A stretch of 64,000 nucleotides of DNA from NCBI GenBank assembly GCA_016287245.1, contig JAEEWG010000003.1, forward strand, positions 1 to 64,000, written 5' to 3'. Shown here in pieces: positions 33,134 through 41,597 of this stretch. A program made the position numbers and the translations under genes. Source of the stretch: Clostridia bacterium (lineage in GTDB: Bacteria; Bacillota; Clostridia; Saccharofermentanales; Saccharofermentanaceae). The notes below the pieces were generated by a model. It made no database searches, was not told the origin of the DNA, and was given only the letters and a program-made list of their open reading frames with translations. Within the stretch, counting starts at the first letter, position 1. Every line of letters begins with the position of its first letter.

Positions 33134-35167
33134 ATGACACAATCAAATAAACGTTTAGGGGCCCCGAAGGGCTCTTCCGCCGGCGCGAAATATAATAACG
33201 CCGTGCGGCTTTCTTCCGCGTCCAAAAACGCGAAAAAAACATCTTCCACCTCGGCGTCGGGAGCCAGAAAAACGGCTTCTGCCAAGAGCGCGAATACTTC
33301 CAGGAAGAAAGCATCTCCTTCCCGTGGAAAAGCTCCGTCGAAGCTCAAATCTTCAAAGCCCGTCAAGCGCGACTTCAAGGGAAAGAGCAGCCAGGGCTTC
33401 TTCAGTTCCGCTTCGGATGAGGTCCTCTCCCAGATCAACGATACTTTCCTGCAGACCGTAAAGGATGCGGAAAAAGCATTTGCCAGCCGCAGGGAAACAC
33501 ATAAACTCAAAGTCATTCCTCTGGGCGGCATGCAGGAGATCGGCAAGAACATGACGCTTTTCGAGTACGATAACGACATCATCATCGTCGATGTCGGCGT
33601 CGCGTTCCCGGAAGAGAGCATGCTCGGCGTAGATTCCGTGATCCAGGACTACACCTATGTACTTCAGAATAAAGACCGCGTCAGAGGTATCTTCCTGACC
33701 CACGGTCACGAGGACCATATCGGGTCCCTCCCTTTCCTGATGCGCGAGCTCAAGTGCCCGATCTACGGCGGTAAGCTGACGATCGAACTGGCACGCCACA
33801 AACTCATGGATGCCGGCGTGGGAACACGCGGGATCGAGCTCGTATATGCTGCGGCGGGCGATACTTTTAAAGCAGGAAACTCCTTCTCTGTCGAGTTCAT
33901 CCGCGTCAACCACAGCATCGCTGATGCATTCGCTTTTGCGATCCGCACACCGATCGGAAACGTCATCCACACGGGTGACTTTAAGATCGACTTTACCCCG
34001 ATCAACGGCGATCCGATCGACCTCGGACGTTTCGCGGAATACGGCCGTCAGGGCGTCCTTCTTATGCTCGCCGAGAGCACGAACGTAGAGATCCCCGGCT
34101 CCTCCCCGTCCGAAAAGCACGTGGGCGAGTCTTTCCAGCGGATCTTCCAGAACACGACGGGAAGGATCATCATCGCGACCTTCTCCTCACACGTGCACCG
34201 CATGCAGCAGATCTTTACCGCAGCCGAGATGTATAACCGCAAGGTCGCACTCATCGGAAGATCGATGCTCAACACCTTCTCTGTCGCCAATTCTCTCGGG
34301 TATATCACCATGAACCCGAGTACCCTGATCGATATCAACGACATTAATAAGTACGAGCCGGAAGAGGTCGTTATCCTGACGACCGGATCGCAGGCCGAGC
34401 CGATGTCCGCGCTTTCGCGTATGGCATTTGCCTCACACCGTGTCGTGGATATCCATGAGGGCGATACGGTCATTCTTTCCGCGCACCCGATCCCGGGTAA
34501 CGAAAAGCCGATCTACCGTGTCATCAACGAGCTGTTCCGCCGCGGAGCGCATGTCATCTATGAATCTCTCGCGGACGTACACGTTTCCGGCCACGCCTAC
34601 CTCGACGAACTGACGCTCATCCACACATTGGTCAAGCCGAAGTTCTTCGTCCCGTGCCACGGTGAATACAGGATGCTGTTCCGTCATGCGGAGCTCGCCA
34701 GAAGACTCGGCACACCGGATTCCCGCACCTTTATCCTGAATAACGGTGATGTACTGGAAGTCACACCTGACCAGGCCAAGATCAACGGCTATGTTCCGGC
34801 CGCACCTGTCCTCATCGACGGTGCCGGTGCCGGTGACATCGACAACCGCGTCTTCAGAGACAGACGTGTCCTCGCCGACGATGGTGTCGTCTCCGTATCG
34901 ATCGTCCTTTCCAAGGTCTCGGGAAAGCTTCTGTGCCCGCCGGTACTGCAGTCCGTCGGTTTCCTTTTCGAAAGCGAAGCCGGACCGATCCAGCATGAAT
35001 GCTCGCAGAAACTGTTTAACTATCTGCACCGTCTGGAATCCCAGAAATCCACGAAGTCGATCCGGGATGCGGTGGAATCCAATCACATAAGAGATGCCCT
35101 GAAGAGCATGCTTTTTGAGAGCACCAAGAGACGGCCACTGATCATGATCAGCGTTATGGAGATATAA
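33134..35167 (+). CDS. rnj: Ribonuclease J
   Basis: A metallo-beta-lactamase/beta-CASP nuclease with endo- and 5'-3' exonuclease activity, central to mRNA decay and rRNA processing in Firmicutes. The zinc motif THGHEDHIGSLPF, the later MLAESTN and HVSGHAYLDEL regions and a C-terminal dimerisation domain are present. Unusually, the first 110 residues are a Ser/Lys/Ala-rich basic tail before the catalytic core begins at about KLKVIPLGGMQEIGKN; the tail may bind RNA or partners. AAGGGG precedes the ATG. The stop codon abuts a bidirectional terminator. Confidence 0.95.
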   Translation: MTQSNKRLGAPKGSSAGAKYNNAVRLSSASKNAKKTSSTSASGARKTASAKSANTSRKKASPSRGKAPSKLKSSKPVKRDFKGKSSQGFFSSASDEVLSQINDTFLQTVKDAEKAFASRRETHKLKVIPLGGMQEIGKNMTLFEYDNDIIIVDVGVAFPEESMLGVDSVIQDYTYVLQNKDRVRGIFLTHGHEDHIGSLPFLMRELKCPIYGGKLTIELARHKLMDAGVGTRGIELVYAAAGDTFKAGNSFSVEFIRVNHSIADAFAFAIRTPIGNVIHTGDFKIDFTPINGDPIDLGRFAEYGRQGVLLMLAESTNVEIPGSSPSEKHVGESFQRIFQNTTGRIIIATFSSHVHRMQQIFTAAEMYNRKVALIGRSMLNTFSVANSLGYITMNPSTLIDINDINKYEPEEVVILTTGSQAEPMSALSRMAFASHRVVDIHEGDTVILSAHPIPGNEKPIYRVINELFRRGAHVIYESLADVHVSGHAYLDELTLIHTLVKPKFFVPCHGEYRMLFRHAELARRLGTPDSRTFILNNGDVLEVTPDQAKINGYVPAAPVLIDGAGAGDIDNRVFRDRRVLADDGVVSVSIVLSKVSGKLLCPPVLQSVGFLFESEAGPIQHECSQKLFNYLHRLESQKSTKSIRDAVESNHIRDALKSMLFESTKRRPLIMISVMEI

Positions 35168-35203
35168 AAAAAGCGGCTTTATGAAGCCGCTTTTCTTCTT
35201 TCT
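35166..35203. terminator. Bidirectional terminator shared by rnj and the YARHG gene
   Basis: AAAAAAAGCGGCTT and AAGCCGCTTTTCTT flank a short loop. The stop codon of the convergent YARHG gene (35179-35181) lies in the stem-loop, so its last codons are part of the terminator. Confidence 0.9.
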
Positions 35204-36696
35204 TCTCTTTCTTTGACCATGAGATCCACGTTCTTTTTCTCCACATCATTGAGGAACGCGGCATCTCCCATCTTATCCCATTCTTCTTTCGTGATCTTCT
35301 CTTCGTACCAGTCGAACTGCCTGTAGTATTCCAGCAGCTCCTGGTTCTTGAAGATGTAGCCGTGACGGGCCCAGATCTCGTTGATCGCGGCACGGAGCTC
35401 TTCATCCGACAGCGCCTTGATGACGTCTTCCGGAATGAGTTCGACGTCGCTCTTCGGGAAGATGAATCCTCTGAGCTTTTCGGGACCGGCCATGAAGCCG
35501 TCAAAATTATCGGTATACTCGTAACCGAAGTTTCCATCGAGGATCGCTCTTCTCGCTTCTTCCACGGTGGCGACGCCATCGGTCGTCCAGTTCGGGAAAC
35601 CGATCGACAGTTCCATCAGCTGGAAATGGGAAGTATCCAGTTCGCCGTTTTCATAGACATCTACAAAGCCCATATACCAGTTAAAGCTTCTCTGGACAGG
35701 TTCTTTTTCCGTAGCATCCGTGACCTTGACCTCGAAGACCGTATAGACGGTGCTCTCATCGAGTTCATAGGAATGGACGACGGCGATACCGACATAGTCG
35801 AAAGAATCGACATGAACATTCTGATCGAGCTCGACGAAATCCTCATACCATTCTTTCGCCGCTTTTCTCATCGCCTTGATCTGTTCCTCGGAAACAGCGT
35901 CCGTATTGAGGACAGGCTTTCTCGGCGTGTTGACCGAACCAGTCTCTCCGTCAAAAGAAACGATCTTTGACGGATCGATCTTATTCTCAAGGACTTTGAT
36001 ATCCCTGGCAATATCTCTTTCGATAGAAGTATAGTGTAAAAAGCCTCTCACCGACCAGTTATCAAAGTGCAGGAAGGCACTGGAAGCGGTGGTGACACCT
36101 GAAGTATCCGCATATCCGTCCTGAAAAACTTCGGAATAGCCGACAGACCAGAAGAACTGGCGCTTCACAGGCTCCTCTCCTGTGTTGTCCGTGACGATGA
36201 CCTGGTAGTTCAAAAATACGATGCTCAGGAATTCCGGGGGTTCGGTTTCCCAGCATGCGAGGATCGGCCCGATATAGTTAAAAGTATCGACTGTAACGTC
36301 CTTCGGGAGAGGGCCTATTACGTAATCGCCTTCCTTGAAGTAGGCCTCGGCGGCATCCTGAAGTTTTTTCATCTGCTCGTCGGTGATCATGTCAATAGAA
36401 GTGACGTGCTTTTGCGCCGTTGTTAAAGTCGTTTCGGAAGTGTTATTCGGATCATTGACGGGGTCATTGACATATCCCACGGTCGTTTCAGGCGTACCGC
36501 CATTACCGGTCTTCCCGCTTTTCTTATCTTTATTGGCAAACACAGTATTTGCGACGATGATCGTGATCACGATCCCCGCGATGACAACGATCGGGACAAC
36601 TACGAAAAGGATCGTCTTCAGCCGGAAGTTCGGCATGCGTGGCTCTGAGAACAGCTGAGAATCTATGTTCTTCGGTTTTTTTAAATTATCGGACAT
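35179..36696 (-). CDS. Membrane protein with duplicated domain and C-terminal YARHG domain
   Basis: A 505-residue protein with a cytoplasmic N-terminus, one transmembrane helix (about 27-51), a Gly/Thr/Asn linker, two related extracellular repeats (about 95-240 and 255-400, each beginning with a T/SEEQ(I/M)K helix and containing DxFxYxG then VPVQR- or EPVKRxFxW) and a C-terminal YARHG domain (about 425-500, IWARHGYIFKNQEL). YARHG domains are found on extracellular proteins of many gut Firmicutes; their role is not settled. The ATG at 36696 with AAGGTG upstream is preferred. It is a single gene upstream of relA, divergent to nothing. Confidence 0.8.
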   Translation of the reverse strand: MSDNLKKPKNIDSQLFSEPRMPNFRLKTILFVVVPIVVIAGIVITIIVANTVFANKDKKSGKTGNGGTPETTVGYVNDPVNDPNNTSETTLTTAQKHVTSIDMITDEQMKKLQDAAEAYFKEGDYVIGPLPKDVTVDTFNYIGPILACWETEPPEFLSIVFLNYQVIVTDNTGEEPVKRQFFWSVGYSEVFQDGYADTSGVTTASSAFLHFDNWSVRGFLHYTSIERDIARDIKVLENKIDPSKIVSFDGETGSVNTPRKPVLNTDAVSEEQIKAMRKAAKEWYEDFVELDQNVHVDSFDYVGIAVVHSYELDESTVYTVFEVKVTDATEKEPVQRSFNWYMGFVDVYENGELDTSHFQLMELSIGFPNWTTDGVATVEEARRAILDGNFGYEYTDNFDGFMAGPEKLRGFIFPKSDVELIPEDVIKALSDEELRAAINEIWARHGYIFKNQELLEYYRQFDWYEEKITKEEWDKMGDAAFLNDVEKKNVDLMVKEREERRKAAS

Positions 36697-36785
36697 ACAC
36701 TCGGCACCTTTTCCTTTCTTAGGTGGTTTCAATAATTAGACGTTCTCAGGCCCATATTTTTTTGAAAAAAGAAGAAAATTCCTTC

Positions 36786-39212
36786 TTAATTTCCTTTTCT
36801 TACTTCGATAATATCACGGATCGCCTTGATGCGGCCGAATACACGGTCAAGCTGCTCCTGATCCTTGACCTCGATGGTCATGGTGAAGCGGGCCGTAATG
36901 TCCTTCATCGCAGACATCTGTGCCGAGGTGATCGGGATACGCTCCTCGGCGATGGCATTACTGATATCCGCCAGAAGATGTCTTCTGTCATGGGCAATGA
37001 CCGTAAACTCCACAGGATAGATCGCCTTGGAGTGCTCCTGGTTGGACCAGTACACCTCGATGAGACGGGATGCTCTCTCTGCTGCTTTCGCCGATGCTGT
37101 CGCATTCCTCATGATGTTTCTTATGTTGCTGCAGTCTTTTCTGTGGACACCAACGCCGTTTCCTCTCGTGATATAGCCGATGATCTCATCTCCCGGTACC
37201 GGATTACAGCAGCGGGAAAGATGTACGAGGCAGTTGTCGATACCGGTAACGACGACGCCCGTTTCCGCATGCGCCTTCGCCAATGCACGTCTTCCGGTAT
37301 GGTTCTGCTCCTGGGAACTGGCCACAAGTGCAGGACCGGCCGTGATGCTCTTCTCATCGAGGATCTCTCTGGCGATCGGCTGGTAAACGACCTGACCGCC
37401 GCCGGTCACTCTGTAACCGAGTTCGAATCTTTCGTCCTCCGGAAGGGCGCGGATATATTCGTCACGCAGACGGCCGACGACTTTCTGGGCCGTGATCACG
37501 CCATAGCCGATCGCGGCATAAAGGTCATCCTGGGTATTCTGCGCGGTCTTTTTGAGGATCGTCTCGATAAACGGCTTCTGCAGGAGCTGCTGCGGAGCAA
37601 AGCCCAGCTTCTTCATCTCACGCTCGACCATATCTTTTCCCAGAAGAATATTATCGTCTCTGGATTCTTTTTTGAACCAGGAGTTGATCTTCGATTTTGC
37701 GGCGGAAGTCTTGACCATCTTGAGCCAGTCACGGGAAGGACCCTTGATCTGCTCGGAGGTAAGGACCTCGACGATATCGCCGTTCTGGAGCTCATAGGAC
37801 AGAGGGACCAGACGTCCGTTGACCTTGGCGCCGTACATGCGGTTACCGATACCGCTGTGAATGCTGTAGGCAAAGTCGATCGGGCAGGAATGAAGCGGCA
37901 GGGAGATCACGTCGCCCTTCGGGGTAAAGACGAATACTTCCTCCGCCACAAGGCCGGTCTTCAGGGAATCGAGATACTCGCTGGCATCTTTGGACTCGCC
38001 CTGCCAGTCGAGGATCTGACGGAGCCACGAAAGCTTGTTGTCGAAAGACGTGTTCTTCGCCTTGACGTTGGAGTTTCCGCTCTCCTTATATTTCCAGTGC
38101 GCCGCGATACCGTATTCCGCCGTTCTGTGCATGGCCAGTGTACGGATCTGCACTTCGAAAGGGATGCCCTCCTTACCGATGACCGTCGTATGGAGCGACT
38201 GGTACATGTTCGGCTTCGGCATGGCGATATAGTCTTTAAAACGGCCCGGCATCGGGTAATACATCTCATGTACAAGACCTAAGACCGCATAGCAGTCCGA
38301 CACCGTATCCACGATGATACGGCAGGCGAAAATATCGTAGATCTGGTCGAGGTGCTTGTCCTGGTTCTTCATCTTGTTATAGATGCTGTAAAAGTGCTTC
38401 GGACGGCCTTCGATCTCGGCATGGATACCCATCTTCGAGATCCTCTCGGACATCTCACCGACCACGTTCTCCAGGAATTTTTCTCTCTCGGAACGCTTCT
38501 GCGAGATCGCGCCGACAAGCTCATAGTAAGCATCCGGATCCGTGTAGCGGAGACAGAGGTCCTCCAGTTCCCACTTGATCTTATAGATACCGAGACGGTG
38601 GGCCAAAGGCGCGTAGATATCTCTCGTCTCCATGGAGATCTCTTTCTGTCTTTCCGGACTTTGATGCTTCATGGTACGCATGTTATGGAGACGGTCTGCA
38701 AGCTTTATGAGGATGACGCGGATGTCCTTGGCCATCGCCAGGAACATCTTACGCATGTTCTCCGCCTGCTGCTCTTCTTTGGACGAATAAGGGATACGGC
38801 CGAGTTTGGTGACGCCATCTACGAGAAGGGCGACATCCTCGCCGAATATCTCGGTCAGAAGTTCAGCCGTGACCGGGGTGTCTTCCACGGTGTCGTGCAG
38901 AAGCGCCGCCACCAGTGTATCTGTATCGACTTCGAGTTCCGTCAGGATCTGCGCCGTCGCGATCGGGTGGATGATATACGGTTCGCCGGACTTTCTTTTC
39001 TGGGAGCTGTGGGCTTTATATGCGAAAACAAACGCGCGGCGGATCCTGTCCGACTCGTCTTTTTCCGAATAGGACCTGTACTTCGTGATGACCTCATCGA
39101 GAAGTTCTAAGATCTCCTCGCTGACGTCCTCCGGCATCGTGTCATCTCTGAGCGTTTCAAACATCTGCGAAACGTCCGGAGATAATTCTTCGTTTTTCTT
39201 CTCGCCACTCAT
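36786..39212 (-). CDS. relA: RelA/SpoT (p)ppGpp synthetase/hydrolase
   Basis: A bifunctional alarmone enzyme for the stringent response. The 808-residue protein has the HD hydrolase domain (LLHDTVEDTPVT), the synthetase domain (EGRPKHFYSIYNKM, YQSLHTTVIG, FEVQIRT), TGS domain (VFTPKGDVISLP) and a C-terminal ACT domain (FTVIAHDRRHLLADIS). Both HD and synthetase motifs are intact, so it should make and break (p)ppGpp, as usual for the single long RSH of Firmicutes. It follows recJ on the same strand with 78 bp between, the usual recJ-relA order, so the two are probably co-transcribed. Confidence 0.97.
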   Translation of the reverse strand: MSGEKKNEELSPDVSQMFETLRDDTMPEDVSEEILELLDEVITKYRSYSEKDESDRIRRAFVFAYKAHSSQKRKSGEPYIIHPIATAQILTELEVDTDTLVAALLHDTVEDTPVTAELLTEIFGEDVALLVDGVTKLGRIPYSSKEEQQAENMRKMFLAMAKDIRVILIKLADRLHNMRTMKHQSPERQKEISMETRDIYAPLAHRLGIYKIKWELEDLCLRYTDPDAYYELVGAISQKRSEREKFLENVVGEMSERISKMGIHAEIEGRPKHFYSIYNKMKNQDKHLDQIYDIFACRIIVDTVSDCYAVLGLVHEMYYPMPGRFKDYIAMPKPNMYQSLHTTVIGKEGIPFEVQIRTLAMHRTAEYGIAAHWKYKESGNSNVKAKNTSFDNKLSWLRQILDWQGESKDASEYLDSLKTGLVAEEVFVFTPKGDVISLPLHSCPIDFAYSIHSGIGNRMYGAKVNGRLVPLSYELQNGDIVEVLTSEQIKGPSRDWLKMVKTSAAKSKINSWFKKESRDDNILLGKDMVEREMKKLGFAPQQLLQKPFIETILKKTAQNTQDDLYAAIGYGVITAQKVVGRLRDEYIRALPEDERFELGYRVTGGGQVVYQPIAREILDEKSITAGPALVASSQEQNHTGRRALAKAHAETGVVVTGIDNCLVHLSRCCNPVPGDEIIGYITRGNGVGVHRKDCSNIRNIMRNATASAKAAERASRLIEVYWSNQEHSKAIYPVEFTVIAHDRRHLLADISNAIAEERIPITSAQMSAMKDITARFTMTIEVKDQEQLDRVFGRIKAIRDIIEVRKGN

Positions 39213-39290
39213 CTTTCAAACCCTGACCTCAAAGGTCTTTCTCCCCATATGGTAGCCTTTTCCTGTTGTCATATCCTACAACATTTCCGG

Positions 39291-41456
39291 TTACTTTTCC
39301 ACTCCCTGGAAAAGCACCTGGAATGTTTTTGTTTCTTGAAGTTTAACCTTCCCCTGCACAGATAGCAAGCGGAAACAGATCCTTTCGTCGTTGATGCGGA
39401 TCAGATCGAGAAGTCCCGCCTCCTGGAAAATATCCATGGCCCGGGAGATCTTGAAGGGATGGATCTGCTTTTTGCACCGTCCGGCAATCAGCCTCGAAAG
39501 CAGGGACAGGTCGCACAGATTCGTCGTTTCTTTCGCATTATCGGCCAGGAAACGGTAAAGGACCGTCATCTCCTCACCTGTCGGGCGAAGCTCCGGCGGA
39601 GCACATTTCCCGAGCATGGCGACCTGACGGAGCGGAAGCCGGTTCCGGTAAAGGTTCTCTAATACCTGCGGCGTATCCCAGAGCGGATCTCCGGTCTTTC
39701 GGAAATGGATGTCCAGGATATTGAGGGAAAGGCGGCTATTCCCGTTCCATGTATTGATCCCGAGCTTTACTAGTACATCTACAAAAGATCCTTCCACGAA
39801 CATATCCGCCCACTCCCCTGCGTTAAAGGCAATGGCGTCCACGGCTTTTTCTTTCTGGTCCTTCGGATCTTTATAGGAAAGGTTCATCTTCAGGTGGCGG
39901 TTCATGGGGCCGCAGCCGCGCGGCTGGGTCACACGTACACTGGAAAGAAGGAAGACAGGTTCTCTGTTTCCTTCGCCGAAAGGTTCGAATTCTGAAATCT
40001 CCTGTGCCAGGTCCAGCGTCAGGTCGGAAGGAGAGATCTGCATATCGATCGGAAGTGACATCAGATCATCGTCAGTATTCCGAAGAGATGCGAATTCTCT
40101 TACTTTCTCGAGAAATTGAGCGTATTTTCCGATCTCTACCGCCACGCCTGCCGCACGCTTATGTCCGCCATACTGCTGGACCGTATCCCCGCAGAACTTA
40201 AAGCAGTCGAGGATCGGGAAATCACCGGCGGTCCGGCAGCTTCCCTTATATACATCCGGCGCGGAAGTGTCATGGGTAAAGACGATCGCAGTGCGCTGGT
40301 AACGCTGGACGATGCGGTTCGCCACGATACCGAGCATACCCATATGCCAGTTCTCGCCGGCCACCACGATCGGCATGGAACTGTTCTTCATGCCGGAAAT
40401 CAGCTGCCGGTCGGATTCGATCCTGCTGACGACTTCATCGAGAAGCGCCTGTTCCATCTCCTGCCGTCTCGTATTTTCCGAAACGAGTTCCTGCGCGAGT
40501 TCCTCTGCGCGGACCGGATCGTCCGTCAGAAGAAGTTCCAGTGATCTCTCGGCATCTCCGAGACGCCCGGTCGCATTGAGCTTCGGGGCGATCTGGAAAC
40601 TGACGTCCGTGGAAGAGATAGAATTGTCCATATAGTTCGACTTCGAACGCACGAGGTCCAAAAGTGCTTTCAGGCCCGGATGTGTACTGTTCGGAAGCTC
40701 GCGAAGGCCTTCCATAACGATGGTACGGTTTTCTCCGGTAAGGCTTACGACGTCGGCAATGGTGCCGATCGCCACGATATCCAGATAAGATCTCCACTCG
40801 TCCTTTTTGACTTTTCCGGGGTACACGGAACTGATCGCATCGATCAGCTTCAGGGCCACGCCCGCGCCGCAAAGATGAACGAACGGATAGGAATTATCGG
40901 GTCTTTTACAGTCGAGGACAGCCAGGGCCGGAGGAAGGGAATCCTTTACCTCATGGTGGTCCGTGACGATCACGTCCATCCCCTCTTCGATCAGGGTGCG
41001 GATCGAGTCCTCGTTCGCCACGCCGCAATCCACAGTCACGACCAGGGACGGCTCTTTCTTCTCGATCCTCTCGACGAGTTTATCGGTAATGCCGTATCCC
41101 TCTGTAAGGCGGTTCGGCAGGACATGGTCGACCTGCGCGCCGAGTTTTCTTAAAAAGGAGGAAAGGACGGCCGTAGCCGTAATGCCGTCGGCATCGTAGT
41201 CTCCGCACACGAGGATCTTTTCCTGTCCGTCGATGGCGGTCTTTATGCGGTCCACGGCGACACGCATGTCATTCATGAGGAACGGATCATGCCACTCCGT
41301 GGGATTCTTCGAAAGGAAAAGAGCCTCCTGCTCCGGGGTATCTATCCCGCGGGCAGACAAAAGCCGGGAAAGAAGCGAGGACGCAGTATCCGAAGCCTCC
41401 TTCGCCTCGATATTCATATCATCGGGCAAACGCCACTTCTTCTCAAGAAGGATCAC
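39291..41456 (-). CDS. recJ: Single-strand-specific exonuclease RecJ
   Basis: A 5'-3' single-strand DNA exonuclease for recombination and mismatch repair. The 721-residue protein shows the DHH phosphoesterase motifs in order: CGDYDADGITATA, VTVDCGV, VTDHHE and later a DHHA1 region (GENWHMGMLGIVANRI) with a GGHKRAAG motif. A C-terminal OB-like domain follows, and the tail beyond 600 is typical for Firmicutes RecJ. The start is GTG (41456) behind a GGAG site. It precedes relA in the same direction, a common pairing. Confidence 0.95.
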   Translation of the reverse strand: MILLEKKWRLPDDMNIEAKEASDTASSLLSRLLSARGIDTPEQEALFLSKNPTEWHDPFLMNDMRVAVDRIKTAIDGQEKILVCGDYDADGITATAVLSSFLRKLGAQVDHVLPNRLTEGYGITDKLVERIEKKEPSLVVTVDCGVANEDSIRTLIEEGMDVIVTDHHEVKDSLPPALAVLDCKRPDNSYPFVHLCGAGVALKLIDAISSVYPGKVKKDEWRSYLDIVAIGTIADVVSLTGENRTIVMEGLRELPNSTHPGLKALLDLVRSKSNYMDNSISSTDVSFQIAPKLNATGRLGDAERSLELLLTDDPVRAEELAQELVSENTRRQEMEQALLDEVVSRIESDRQLISGMKNSSMPIVVAGENWHMGMLGIVANRIVQRYQRTAIVFTHDTSAPDVYKGSCRTAGDFPILDCFKFCGDTVQQYGGHKRAAGVAVEIGKYAQFLEKVREFASLRNTDDDLMSLPIDMQISPSDLTLDLAQEISEFEPFGEGNREPVFLLSSVRVTQPRGCGPMNRHLKMNLSYKDPKDQKEKAVDAIAFNAGEWADMFVEGSFVDVLVKLGINTWNGNSRLSLNILDIHFRKTGDPLWDTPQVLENLYRNRLPLRQVAMLGKCAPPELRPTGEEMTVLYRFLADNAKETTNLCDLSLLSRLIAGRCKKQIHPFKISRAMDIFQEAGLLDLIRINDERICFRLLSVQGKVKLQETKTFQVLFQGVEK

Positions 41457-41597
41457 GTAAAAAACTCCAAATTCATAGCTTATATTTATTGTAGCATAAG
41501 ATATTAAATACAGAGCACCATTCCCCGAAGGATTCCTTTCGAAGGATCGATCAGGAAATGGCGTTCTGTCTTTATGTGTAGGAGGGTATTATGAATC

